This document shows positions 7,141-15,149 of a stretch of DNA of 62,017 bases, one piece after another; the stretch's first letter is position 1, and each line of letters begins with the position of its first letter. The notes below the pieces were generated by a model that had not been told where the DNA came from, ran no database searches, and saw only the letters and a program-made list of their open reading frames with translations. Both the position numbers and the translations under genes were made by a program. The stretch comes from an uncultured Veillonella sp. (GTDB lineage Bacteria; Bacillota; Negativicutes; Veillonellales; Veillonellaceae): positions 1 to 62,017 of the forward strand of contig URPV01000002.1 in assembly GCA_900549805.1 (NCBI GenBank), given 5' to 3'.

Positions 7141-8040
7141 TTAACGGATTATTGTATTGGTTAAGGTGCCAATGTCGGAAATACTAATGGAAACTTGATC
7201 GTCTTCTTGGAGGAAGCGTGGCGGATTGAAGGACATACCCACGCCAGATGGGGTGCCGGTGGCGATGATATCGCCTGGTTCTAAGGTAATTCCTTGAGAC
7301 CAGGTGGCGATGAGGTTAGGGATAGAGTGTATAAAATCATCCGTGGTCCCGTGTTGGCGGAGCTCACCGTTGACTTCGGTTTTAATTTCGAAGCGTTTTG
7401 GCCCTTTTTCGCTGATGAGAATGTAAGGACCCATGGGAGCAAAGGTATCGAGAGATTTGCTGCGGAACCATTGGGAGGTAGATTTTTGAAGGTCTCTAGC
7501 AGATACATCGTTTATGATGGTGTAGCCAAAGATATAGTCATAGACTTCCTCTTCAGTGATGTGAGAGCCCCGTTTGCCGATGATAACCGCTAGTTCGCCC
7601 TCATAGTCTACTTGATTTGTGCAGCCTGCGTGGAGGCGGATGTTTTCATTAGGACCAATCACTGAGGTAGGGGCCTTGGAGAAGAAGGTAGGGGCAGGTG
7701 TGGATTGGCTATTGTCCAATTTGCCTTGTAGTTCTCCTACATGGTCATCGTAGTTGAGTCCCACGCAGATGATGTTTTTCTTAACCTGTAAAGGTTGGGT
7801 AATGAGGACATCTTGTAGGGGATAGGAGGTAACAGATGGAGCTTCCCGGTGCTTTTGCATAGCCGTAGCTAACATGAGAAGGGCTTCGTCGCCACCTTCA
7901 ATTAGTTCGTCGATGGTTTCTGGTAGGAAGGTAAAGGTAGCCTCTTCTAAATCTTGAGCGGATAGAATGGTGTTTGTTTCGTCGTCAATAACGCCCCAGG
8001 TATGGATGCCTGTGAGGGTGGTGAAAGCTGCAATTTTCAT
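7141..8040 (-). CDS. Fumarylacetoacetate hydrolase family protein
   Basis: The 299-residue protein has the FAH catalytic fold in its C-terminal two thirds. The metal ligands are visible as E147-x-E149 in DYEGELAVIIG and D178 in NDVSARDLQ. GDIIATGTPSGVG (256-268) is the family's closing signature. Members hydrolyse or decarboxylate 2,4-diketo acids or oxaloacetate; the small prokaryotic FAHD1-like type is often an oxaloacetate decarboxylase or acylpyruvase. No catabolic neighbours give the substrate here. It is one of only two - strand genes in the window, transcribed from an extended -10 box at 8083-8092. The start codon follows TAGGAGGTTTAC. Confidence 0.87.
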   Translation of the reverse strand: MKIAAFTTLTGIHTWGVIDDETNTILSAQDLEEATFTFLPETIDELIEGGDEALLMLATAMQKHREAPSVTSYPLQDVLITQPLQVKKNIICVGLNYDDHVGELQGKLDNSQSTPAPTFFSKAPTSVIGPNENIRLHAGCTNQVDYEGELAVIIGKRGSHITEEEVYDYIFGYTIINDVSARDLQKSTSQWFRSKSLDTFAPMGPYILISEKGPKRFEIKTEVNGELRQHGTTDDFIHSIPNLIATWSQGITLEPGDIIATGTPSGVGMSFNPPRFLQEDDQVSISISDIGTLTNTIIR

Positions 8041-8082
8041 GTAAACCTCCTAAGTTTGTTCGAGTCTGAGTACTTCTCTTGT

Positions 8083-8092
8083 ATTATAGCAT
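8083..8092 (-). promoter_or_regulatory. Extended -10 promoter for the FAH-family gene
   Basis: On the - strand the sequence reads ATGCTATAAT, a perfect TGnTATAAT extended -10 element, about 45 bases before the start codon. No convincing -35 box was found. Confidence 0.65.
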
Positions 8093-8178
8093 GGTGTAAG
8101 CTAGGAGGCCCTTGGTTGCTACAGTTTTTTTATAAAATATGGTAAAATATATAAACTATTGCACGAGGAGGATTAGAC

Positions 8179-9867
8179 GTGGAAGAGAAAGAATTACAAG
8201 CATCTGAAACCGAAACGGTCGAGACCGTTAACTTTATAGAACAAATTATTAACAAAGATAATGAAGAAGGGGTCTATGGTGGCCGCGTTCATACCCGTTT
8301 TCCGCCAGAACCAAATGGCTACTTGCACATTGGACATGCGAAGTCCATTTGCCTTAACTTCGGTTTAGGTCAGGAGTATAATGGCTTAACTAACCTTCGT
8401 TTTGATGATACTAACCCTGCTAAGGAAGATAGGGAATATGTAGACTCCATTAAGGCTGATGTGGAGTGGTTGGGTTTCTCCTGGGATGGGGAGCCACGCT
8501 ATGCATCTGACTACTTCCCTAAGATGTATGACTATGCGAAAAAGCTTATCTCTTTGGGCAAGGCCTATGTAGATGATCAAACACCTGATCAAATCCGTCA
8601 AAACCGCGGTGATTTCTCTACGCCAGGTACGAATTCACCTTTCAGAAATCGGCCTGTAGAAGAAAACTTGGCCCTCTTTGAAGAGATGAAAGCAGGAAAA
8701 TACAAGGATGGTGAGAAGGTTCTTCGCGCTAAAATTGATATGGCAGATCCAAACATCGTTATGCGTGACCCTGTCCTTTACCGCATTGTTAATGCTGACC
8801 ATCATCGGACAGGATCCGAATGGAATATCTATCCTATGTATGACTTTGCCCATCCTATCGAGGATGCTATTGAACGCATTACTCATTCCGTATGTACCTT
8901 GGAATTTGAAGTACACCGTCCTCTTTATAACTGGGTTTTGGAAGATTGGGATGACACAGAAAAACCTAAGCAAATCGAGTTTGCCCGCCTTAATATTACT
9001 AAGACTGTAATGTCCAAGCGTAAGTTGCGGGCTCTTGTAGAAAATGGCTTGGTGGCTGGTTGGGATGATCCTCGCATGCCTACTATCTCCGGCCTTCGGC
9101 GTCGTGGCTATACACCGGAGTCTATCCGCGACTTCTGTGACCGTATTGGTGTGGCCAAGGCAGACTCTACAGTGGAGGTGGCCCTTCTCGAATTCTGTAT
9201 TCGTGAAGACCTTAAACTCAAGGCCAACCGCCCTATGGTTGTCATCGATCCTGTAAAGGTTATTATTGATAACTACCCTGAGGGGCAATCTGAACTTTGC
9301 CACGTTGAAAATAATCCTGAAAATGAGGCTTTAGGTAGCCGAGATATCACGTTCTCTCGAGAAATTTACATCGAACGGAATGACTTCATGGAAGAACCGG
9401 TTAAGAAATTCTTCCGCCTGGCACCAGGCAAGGAAGTTCGCCTCAAGGGGGCTTACTTTATTACCTGCCAATCCATTTGTAAGGATGAGAATGGGGTTAT
9501 TACAGAAATACATTGTACCTATGATCCAGAAACCAAGTCTGGTTCTGGCTGCACTCGTAAGGTCAAGGGTACCTTGCACTGGGTAGACGCTAATAACTGT
9601 GTTGATATAGAAGCCCGCCTCTATGATTATCTTCTAGATGAATCCATCGAATCCGATGATTTTTTGGAACAATTCAATACCAATTCCTTGCAAGTTATGC
9701 ATGCTAAGGGGGAAGCTTACTTGGCCAACACCCAACCTGGGGATCACTACCAATTTTTGCGCCAAGGCTATTATGTGACTGATAAAGATTCTACAAAGGA
9801 TCATATTATCGTAAACCGTATTGTAGGCCTCCGAGATTCTTGGTCTAAGAAGGCACAAAAGAAGTAG
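8179..9867 (+). CDS. glnS: Glutamine-tRNA ligase
   Basis: This class I synthetase charges tRNA-Gln with glutamine. PPEPNGYLHIGHAKS contains the HIGH motif at residues 50-53, and MSKRK (278-282) is the KMSKS counterpart typical of GlnRS. At 562 residues it matches the bacterial enzyme (about 550). The start is GTG at 8179 behind GAGGAGGATT. Most Firmicutes make Gln-tRNA by amidation of Glu-tRNA through GatCAB, so a true GlnRS here agrees with the known acquisition of glnS by several anaerobic lineages. It is followed 12 bases later by an unknown secreted protein. Confidence 0.96.
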   Translation: MEEKELQASETETVETVNFIEQIINKDNEEGVYGGRVHTRFPPEPNGYLHIGHAKSICLNFGLGQEYNGLTNLRFDDTNPAKEDREYVDSIKADVEWLGFSWDGEPRYASDYFPKMYDYAKKLISLGKAYVDDQTPDQIRQNRGDFSTPGTNSPFRNRPVEENLALFEEMKAGKYKDGEKVLRAKIDMADPNIVMRDPVLYRIVNADHHRTGSEWNIYPMYDFAHPIEDAIERITHSVCTLEFEVHRPLYNWVLEDWDDTEKPKQIEFARLNITKTVMSKRKLRALVENGLVAGWDDPRMPTISGLRRRGYTPESIRDFCDRIGVAKADSTVEVALLEFCIREDLKLKANRPMVVIDPVKVIIDNYPEGQSELCHVENNPENEALGSRDITFSREIYIERNDFMEEPVKKFFRLAPGKEVRLKGAYFITCQSICKDENGVITEIHCTYDPETKSGSGCTRKVKGTLHWVDANNCVDIEARLYDYLLDESIESDDFLEQFNTNSLQVMHAKGEAYLANTQPGDHYQFLRQGYYVTDKDSTKDHIIVNRIVGLRDSWSKKAQKK

Positions 9868-9879
9868 GAGGAAATTGAT

Positions 9880-10536
9880 ATGAAGAAGCAACTAGTAAGA
9901 TCTATTATTGGTGCAGGTCTAGGGCTAGCTGTTTTAGCGGGCTCTTTGACCCAGGCGGCGAGTCCTAGCAAGTCCTATACGGGTGTCAACGCCTTGAGTC
10001 AAGCTGAGGTTTTGGGTAATAAGGCCCCACAAGGTGTCACTGTAGGTACTAATGATGTAAAAATGATGACCCTCAATCAAGGCCGTGAAAGTGTAAAACA
10101 ATCCATCTTGGATGCCGGTGCTATGCATACAGATGTTTACCAACTTATGTATAAGTCTGGGCCTACTGTAAAGTACGCTATCTTGGCAGATATCAAGTTG
10201 GGCCTAAACGGAGCACGGCAACTCTTGGGAGCTAATGCATCAGATGCCAAGGTTCTCAATGCTCATTTGGCAGGGGCGATCAATAGTGATAGTCGGTATG
10301 GCTATAATTCCATCATGCCTTACCGGGTCATTGAGCCTATGAAAGTTGTTGGTAAAACGTATGTGGGAACTATTCAAACGACTACAACACAGGCCGAAGT
10401 TACCTATCGTGAGAATGTGCATCTAGTCATCTATGATGATAAGTATGGCGGTCCATCTGTACGAGCGTTAGCCCTGAATGCAGATGACGAACAAGGCTTG
10501 TGGCCTCAATTGGCAACCCTTATGAAAGTAAAATAA
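9880..10536 (+). CDS. Secreted protein of unknown function
   Basis: This 218-residue protein is not recognised. A classical signal peptide is clear: basic MKKQLVR, hydrophobic core IIGAGLGLAVLAGSL, and a likely cleavage site near TQAAS (residues 24-28). The mature part has no cysteine, no membrane helix and mixed alpha/beta composition. It lies 12 bases after glnS behind AGGAGGAAAT and ends at a terminator, so it is probably co-transcribed with glnS although no functional link is evident. A periplasmic or surface location is expected in a diderm host. Confidence 0.75.
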   Translation: MKKQLVRSIIGAGLGLAVLAGSLTQAASPSKSYTGVNALSQAEVLGNKAPQGVTVGTNDVKMMTLNQGRESVKQSILDAGAMHTDVYQLMYKSGPTVKYAILADIKLGLNGARQLLGANASDAKVLNAHLAGAINSDSRYGYNSIMPYRVIEPMKVVGKTYVGTIQTTTTQAEVTYRENVHLVIYDDKYGGPSVRALALNADDEQGLWPQLATLMKVK

Positions 10537-10548
10537 GCTTAGACTTAA

Positions 10549-10578
10549 AACAGTCCACGTATAGTGGGCTGTTTTTTT
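10549..10578 (+). terminator. Intrinsic terminator after the secreted-protein gene
   Basis: AACAGTCCAC and GTGGGCTGTT pair with one G-T pair across a GTATA loop, followed by seven T. Confidence 0.9.
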
Positions 10579-10659
10579 ATGACTAGGACTAGAGAGCCTA
10601 CTACTATCATTAAAAGTGAAAACCTATATCAAATAGTTTTGATAAATATTTTCAAAAAT

Positions 10660-10702
10660 GTAGCTATAGCTACTTGAAAAATGAGTTTAGTACTGATATT
10701 AT
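10660..10702 (+). promoter_or_regulatory. Promoter with adjacent palindrome upstream of DUF3793 gene
   Basis: TTGAAA (10674-10679), a 17-base spacer and TATTAT (10697-10702) make a good promoter. Directly against the -35 box is GTAGCTATAGCTAC (10660-10673), a perfect 14-base palindrome, flanked by TTTTCAAAAAT and TTGAAAAAT that extend the symmetry. This is likely an activator or repressor site; the regulator is unknown. Confidence 0.6.
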
Positions 10703-10750
10703 AACCATAGAAAGTGAGTATGGTTATCAAGTAGTTGAGGTAATGAACTT

Positions 10751-11308
10751 ATGACTGAATCCATTAACTATATGATTGGCTTTCATTGTGGTCCCACCCT
10801 AATGGGCTTTAAGGTTTCCAATCTAGTCTGCATCCCCAGTGAGTGCAATCAAGCTTGGGAAGAACTCCTAGCTTCTTATAATGAACAGTTTAATAAGAAA
10901 GATCTCTTCTTCTTTGAAGTGTGTCGCTGTAGACGGCGGCGCATGCTCTTGGTCTATCGCAAAAGCCAATTGGAATCATACTTACGGGATCGTAAGAACA
11001 TGGCCTTTTTGATGGGTCAGGGTTATACCCCTCAAATGACTCTGGAACAACTTTTGGGCCGGTTGCGAGACCGCATGGAAGAAAGCCTTAATTTCCCTCA
11101 TGAAATTGGGATCTTCCTGGGTTATCCTCTTGCGGATGTAGCCTACTTTATGTTCACCGGTGGTGAAAATTATAAGATCTGCGGTGAGTGGAAGGCTTAC
11201 ACCAATGTTAAGCAAGCGGAATATACTTTCTATCGTTTCGAATTGTGCCGTCAATATTGCCACGGGCAGTTGTTGAATGGCCATTCATTTTCTTCATTAG
11301 TGGCGTAG
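10751..11308 (+). CDS. DUF3793 family protein
   Basis: The 185-residue cytoplasmic protein matches the DUF3793 family by its opening HCGPTLMGFKVSNL (residues 12-25), the central PHEIGIFLGYPLADV (about 115-129) and the later GEWKAYTNV. Its biochemical role is unknown. The invariant histidine and the cysteines near CRCRRRRML might bind a metal, which is inference. The family is often found next to flavodoxin or iron-transport genes in anaerobic Firmicutes, and here a flavodoxin starts 18 bases after it, so the two probably form one unit. Confidence 0.82.
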   Translation: MTESINYMIGFHCGPTLMGFKVSNLVCIPSECNQAWEELLASYNEQFNKKDLFFFEVCRCRRRRMLLVYRKSQLESYLRDRKNMAFLMGQGYTPQMTLEQLLGRLRDRMEESLNFPHEIGIFLGYPLADVAYFMFTGGENYKICGEWKAYTNVKQAEYTFYRFELCRQYCHGQLLNGHSFSSLVA

Positions 11309-11326
11309 ACGCCAGGAGGTAAACCT

Positions 11327-11746
11327 ATGGTAGGTGTATTTTATTGGTCTGGTACAGGCAATACAGAAGCAATGGCGAATGCAGTAGCAGAAGGTGCTAA
11401 GGCTGCAGGTCAAGAGGTAACGTTAGAAGCAGTATCCGGTATTTCCGTTGATGATGCTGCCAAGTTTGATAAATTGGCTCTTGGCTGTGCTGACATGGGT
11501 GCCGAACAATTAGAAGAAATGGAATTTGAACCTTGGTTCACAGAATTAGAAGATAAATTAGCTGGTAAAAAAGTTGTTATCTTCGGCTCTTGGGGCTGGG
11601 GTGGCGAATGGCTTGGCCCATGGGGAGACCGCGTAAAGGCGGCAGGTGCAGAGCTTCTCACAGAAGGGCTCAAAATTAATGGCACACCAGATGATGCTGG
11701 CTTGGATGAATGTCGTCAATTGGGCAAAACGTTGGCTGAAGCATAA
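11327..11746 (+). CDS. Flavodoxin
   Basis: This 139-residue short-chain flavodoxin carries electrons through bound FMN. The phosphate-binding loop is YWSGTGNTEAMA (residues 5-16), and the flavin-ring loops are GCADMGAEQL (around 52-61) and GSWGWGGEW (around 84-92). Flavodoxins commonly replace ferredoxin when iron is scarce. The gene follows DUF3793 by 18 bases behind CAGGAGGTAAACC and is cut off by a terminator region, so it shares the DUF3793 promoter and its palindromic control site. Confidence 0.95.
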   Translation: MVGVFYWSGTGNTEAMANAVAEGAKAAGQEVTLEAVSGISVDDAAKFDKLALGCADMGAEQLEEMEFEPWFTELEDKLAGKKVVIFGSWGWGGEWLGPWGDRVKAAGAELLTEGLKINGTPDDAGLDECRQLGKTLAEA

Positions 11747-11828
11747 AATCTAACAAGTAAGTAAGAATCCATACACAAGCAAGAATCTCCTAACAACCTA
11801 CATGAATAGATCCTGCTCAGGCAGGTCG

Positions 11829-11861
11829 ATGACCGCTCCTCCATGAGGGGCGGTCATTTTT
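11829..11861 (+). terminator. Intrinsic terminator after flavodoxin
   Basis: A 13-bp stem (ATGACCGCTCCTC / GAGGGGCGGTCAT, one T-G pair) with a CAT loop runs into five T. A smaller hairpin, CCTGC/GCAGG, lies just upstream. Confidence 0.9.
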
Positions 11862-11923
11862 GTATAGGTTAGGTGCTGGCTTTGGTATATAATGGAACAA
11901 TATAGATCATTTAGGAGGTTTTT

Positions 11924-13042
11924 ATGAGTCGTTTTACAGTGGCCTACACCATCGGTGTTAGCGATCAGGCTGAGGCTAAATCCATTGCAGAAGCTCTTGC
12001 AGTAGAGCAGACTATTGAATTTCCTCCAGACTTGGTGAGGGATGATTTTATCAGCAATCAGGTTAAGGGTCGGGTAGAGGACCTTGTAGGAGAGGGCACT
12101 CACTTCCTAGCTAAGATTTCCTATGATGAAGCTTGTACCGCCATGGAGGCCACTCAGTTTTTGAATGTTCTGTTTGGTAATTCCTCACTACAGCCCCATA
12201 TATGGGTGACAGATTTTAGCCTAACACCAGCAATGGAGAAGGTCTTTAAGGGACCGCGCTATGGTCTTAAAGGCTTACGAGAACTCCTTGGGGTACCGAC
12301 TCGCCCTATGATTCAGGCCGTGGTTAAACCCATGGGGACGGATACAAAGACGCTAGCCAATATGTGTGCTGCCTACACGCGCGGTGGGGTGGATGTTATT
12401 AAGGATGATCATGGCATTACTAACCAGTCGTTTTCTGCCTTCAAAGAACGGGTGGCCTCTTGTGCAGCCGCTGTAGCAGAGGCGAATGAAGCGACGGGAA
12501 ATAGGGCTCTTTATGCGGCTAATGTGTCAGGCGATGGTACTGATGTATGGGAGCGAGCTTTTTATGCTAAAGAGAACGGGGCTACAGCACTTATGATCAC
12601 ACCGGGCTTAGTAGGCTTTGGCTGGATGCATAAGTTGGCTTCTTTTGATCAATTGAATTTGCCAATTATATCCCATCCTGCTATGCTGGGAGGCTTTGCC
12701 TTGCCGGGCCTATCTGGTATTGCTGACTACCTATGGCTGGGGCGAATCCCTCGGATGATGGGGGGCGATATGCCAATTTATGTATCTTATGGGGGGCGAT
12801 TTACCTTTACCCGAGAACAGGTTTTGCGGATTGCTGCCGCCATTCGTGAGCCTTTTGGGTCCATGCCAGCAGCCATTCCTTCTCCAGGTGGTGGGGTCAC
12901 TGATCCCCGCTTGGCTGAGTTGGTTGACCTCTATGGTAATGACACCATGTTTTTGGTGGGGGGGGACATGTTCCGCCGCGGTCCTAATTTAGAGGATACT
13001 ATGAAGTACTTTGTTAATCGATTGGAAAGCCTGCAAAAGTAA
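11924..13042 (+). CDS. RuBisCO-like protein (form IV type)
   Basis: The 372-residue protein has the RuBisCO large-chain architecture: an N-terminal alpha/beta domain to about residue 110, then a TIM barrel. Equivalents of RuBisCO residues are K135 in AVVKPMG (K175), K160 (the carbamylated K201), D162 (D203), H251 in ISHPAML (near H294), PSPGGGV (320-325) and LVGGDMF (344-350), the phosphate loops. RuBisCO's KDDE reads KDDHG here, so metal ligand E204 is replaced by H163, and it is shorter than RuBisCO (about 470). Carboxylation is therefore unlikely. Known RuBisCO-like proteins act as enolases, isomerases or decarboxylases on phosphorylated sugar derivatives. No methionine-salvage or apiose genes flank it. 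ATG follows TTAGGAGG. Confidence 0.88.
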   Translation: MSRFTVAYTIGVSDQAEAKSIAEALAVEQTIEFPPDLVRDDFISNQVKGRVEDLVGEGTHFLAKISYDEACTAMEATQFLNVLFGNSSLQPHIWVTDFSLTPAMEKVFKGPRYGLKGLRELLGVPTRPMIQAVVKPMGTDTKTLANMCAAYTRGGVDVIKDDHGITNQSFSAFKERVASCAAAVAEANEATGNRALYAANVSGDGTDVWERAFYAKENGATALMITPGLVGFGWMHKLASFDQLNLPIISHPAMLGGFALPGLSGIADYLWLGRIPRMMGGDMPIYVSYGGRFTFTREQVLRIAAAIREPFGSMPAAIPSPGGGVTDPRLAELVDLYGNDTMFLVGGDMFRRGPNLEDTMKYFVNRLESLQK

Positions 13043-13088
13043 GGCATACGTAGTTATTATTGGCTGCTAGCAGGATTGAGAGGTTCTT

Positions 13089-13919
13089 GTGACAGATTCT
13101 AAAAAAATGGCTGTTCATGTTATAGCTAGTGGTTCTAAGGGTAACTGTACAGCCATCGAATATGGGGATTCTGTGATCCTCCATGATGCGGGTATATCGT
13201 GTCGCCGTATCGTAAATGGTCTTAAGCAATTGGGTATTAGTATGGAGCGGGTGGAAGGCGTTTTTATTTCACATGAACACTCAGATCATGTGAACGGACT
13301 GCCTCAATTACTCAAGCAATATGACCTACCGGTTTATACCCGCGAGGCTACTTGGCGGGCCTTGTCTAATAAACTCCTAGTGCCGGATAAGCGTTTGGTG
13401 CCTATTACAAAGACTTCCTTTTCGCTAGGTTCTATCGACTTAGAACCCTTCAAGGTTAGCCATGATGCAGCCGACCCTCATGCCATGTGTTATTATGGGG
13501 GGGCTTGTAAGGCTACGGTTATGACTGATACGGGTTTGGTGTCCGACTATATGCTTGAGCATATAGATCATACAGACCTTTTGGTCTTGGAAGCCAATTA
13601 CGATAAAAATATGCTTTTCTTTGGCAAGTATGCTCCTTTCCTAAAACAACGCGTTTCTGGAGATGAAGGCCATTTATCTAATGCCATGGCAGCTCAAGTT
13701 TTGACCATGATGAAGCGACCTGATTTTATGAAGGTCGTCTTAGCCCATCGGTCAGAGAATAACAATACTATGGAGAAGGTGACTTATACAGTGGGCCATA
13801 CTATCGTCGATGCGGGTATAAAGATTGGTCCAGAAATGCGCTTAACTCATGCCCAACCGGATCGAAGGGTCTCCATGTACCAAGGAGAAGAAGGCTTTCA
13901 TGAAGAGGATAAGAATTAG
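13089..13919 (+). CDS. walJ: Metallo-beta-lactamase-fold hydrolase, WalJ/YycJ type
   Basis: This 276-residue cytoplasmic protein carries the metal-binding HEHSDH motif (around 61-66) and opens with the WalJ-like ASGSKGNC phosphate loop. YycJ/WalJ proteins are nucleases with 5' exonuclease activity, proposed to act in mismatch repair in Gram-positive bacteria. In many Firmicutes the gene sits after walK and before rlmH; here rlmH follows two bases later, which supports the name, but the walRK kinase genes are absent. The start used is GTG at 13089 after GAGAGG; an ATG at 13107 is an alternative. Confidence 0.88.
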   Translation: MTDSKKMAVHVIASGSKGNCTAIEYGDSVILHDAGISCRRIVNGLKQLGISMERVEGVFISHEHSDHVNGLPQLLKQYDLPVYTREATWRALSNKLLVPDKRLVPITKTSFSLGSIDLEPFKVSHDAADPHAMCYYGGACKATVMTDTGLVSDYMLEHIDHTDLLVLEANYDKNMLFFGKYAPFLKQRVSGDEGHLSNAMAAQVLTMMKRPDFMKVVLAHRSENNNTMEKVTYTVGHTIVDAGIKIGPEMRLTHAQPDRRVSMYQGEEGFHEEDKN

Positions 13920-13921
13920 TT

Positions 13922-14401
13922 ATGAAATATACCATTGTATGCATTGGCAAGCTCAAGGAGCCCTACCTACGTGAAGGGGTAGCGGAGTTCGTCAAGCGGA
14001 CCCGTCCTTATGGGGGGGTTGTCATCCAAGAGCTGAATGAATCTAAGATAGGTGACAAGCCATCGGATGCGGACCGTCTTCAAGTTGTCGAAGAGGAAGG
14101 GGACCGACTTCTTAAGGCCGCCCCTAAGAATTCCTACAAGGTTCTCTTAGATGTTTATGGCAAGCCTATGTCCTCTGAGCAGCTGGCTGAGACCATTTCC
14201 AAGCTAGAGGTCGATGGGCGGTCGGATATGACCTTTATCATCGGTGGTGCTTTTGGGGTGTCGGAAAACCTCCGACGAGCTGTAGACTATAAGCTATCCT
14301 TTAGCCCCATGACCTTCACCCACCAAATGGTACGTCTCCTCTTGGTAGAACAGATCTACCGGGCTTGTAAGATTAATCGCCATGAACCCTACCATTGGTA
14401 A
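13922..14401 (+). CDS. rlmH: 23S rRNA (pseudouridine1915-N3)-methyltransferase
   Basis: RlmH methylates pseudouridine 1915 in helix 69 of 23S rRNA, using S-adenosylmethionine bound in a trefoil knot of the SPOUT fold. The 159-residue length is typical. Family marks are the opening YTIVCIGKLKEPY, FIIGGAFG (about 107-114), LSFSPMTFTHQMVRLLLVEQ, and the conserved tail RHEPYHW. The gene starts two bases after the walJ stop codon, so it is translationally coupled. Confidence 0.96.
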   Translation: MKYTIVCIGKLKEPYLREGVAEFVKRTRPYGGVVIQELNESKIGDKPSDADRLQVVEEEGDRLLKAAPKNSYKVLLDVYGKPMSSEQLAETISKLEVDGRSDMTFIIGGAFGVSENLRRAVDYKLSFSPMTFTHQMVRLLLVEQIYRACKINRHEPYHW

Positions 14402-14408
14402 AAAAATC

Positions 14409-14437
14409 TTGCTAAAAAAAGAGGAAAGATATACACT
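14409..14437 (+). promoter_or_regulatory. Candidate promoter for the CBS-domain gene
   Basis: TTGCTA (14409-14414), a 17-base spacer and TACACT (14432-14437) form a moderate promoter in the 83-base gap after rlmH. A TATAAT at 14450-14455 without a good -35 box is a second possibility. Confidence 0.4.
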
Positions 14438-14484
14438 GACGGTGAAATATATAATTAAGAAGATTGAAATGGAGGTTGTTCACT

Positions 14485-14943
14485 ATGAAAGTACAAGATG
14501 TAATGAATAAATACCCTGTTACTGTCGCTAAGGATGCACCTATTGCAGACGTAGCAAAACTCTTGGTTCGCCATAATATTTCTGCCGTATCTGTTGTAGA
14601 CCCAGAAAATACATTGTTGGGTATTATTACGGAAGGGGATTTGCTCTACAAAAAAATTCGTCCTCATGTACCTCATTATGTAAATGTCTTGGGTGCTTCC
14701 ATTTATTACAATGGCATTGGCGAATATAATGAACAATTTACTAAATTATTGGCCTCCTCTGTGGCAGAATTAATGACAGAAGAGGTTATTACTGCTAAAG
14801 CTGATGAAGATGTAGAAGAAGTGGTTGCCGTGATGTTGGACAAACATTTGAAGACAGTTCCTGTAGTGGATGCAAAGAATCACTTAATCGGTGAAATTGC
14901 TCGTCGCGATGTTATCGAATTGATTGCTAAGGAAAACGACTAG
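14485..14943 (+). CDS. CBS domain pair protein
   Basis: The 152-residue protein consists of two tandem CBS domains (about 1-60 and 90-150) joined by a linker, forming one Bateman module. Each repeat shows the pattern VMxxxPVTV...VSVVD and DxLLGIITEGDLL or HLIGEIARRDVI. Such modules bind adenine nucleotides and usually signal energy state to a partner; no catalytic domain is attached here and no partner is adjacent. The start is ATG at 14485, nine bases after GGAGG; an upstream TTG would add seven residues that do not fit the family. Confidence 0.88.
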   Translation: MKVQDVMNKYPVTVAKDAPIADVAKLLVRHNISAVSVVDPENTLLGIITEGDLLYKKIRPHVPHYVNVLGASIYYNGIGEYNEQFTKLLASSVAELMTEEVITAKADEDVEEVVAVMLDKHLKTVPVVDAKNHLIGEIARRDVIELIAKEND

Positions 14944-15003
14944 TTCTAGAAGTTTTGGAACTAGTTAAGAATGGTAATCATCTATCATCTTGTAGAAGAA
15001 AGA

Positions 15004-15029
15004 AGAGGGTCCTAGGAGGCCCTCTTTTT
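15004..15029 (+). terminator. Intrinsic terminator after the CBS-domain gene
   Basis: AGAGGG-CC pairs with GG-CCCTCT around a short loop with one bulged T, followed by five T. Confidence 0.85.
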
Positions 15030-15055
15030 ATGCGTCTTTCAAGGCTTTAGGCGGT

Positions 15056-15084
15056 TTGCACTAATGAAGGATGTATGGTATTAT
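15056..15084 (+). promoter_or_regulatory. Promoter of tig
   Basis: TTGCAC (15056-15061), a 17-base spacer and TATTAT (15079-15084) lie 65 bases before the trigger-factor start. Confidence 0.8.
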
Positions 15085-15149
15085 GAGTAGTGCATAATAT
15101 ACTACAGAAAGTTGGGCTCTAAGCCCTATCTATGGAGGACATATTTTAA

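Noticed and set aside
8635..9303. 222-codon open frame antisense to glnS
   Set aside because: It lies wholly within glnS, with no family features.
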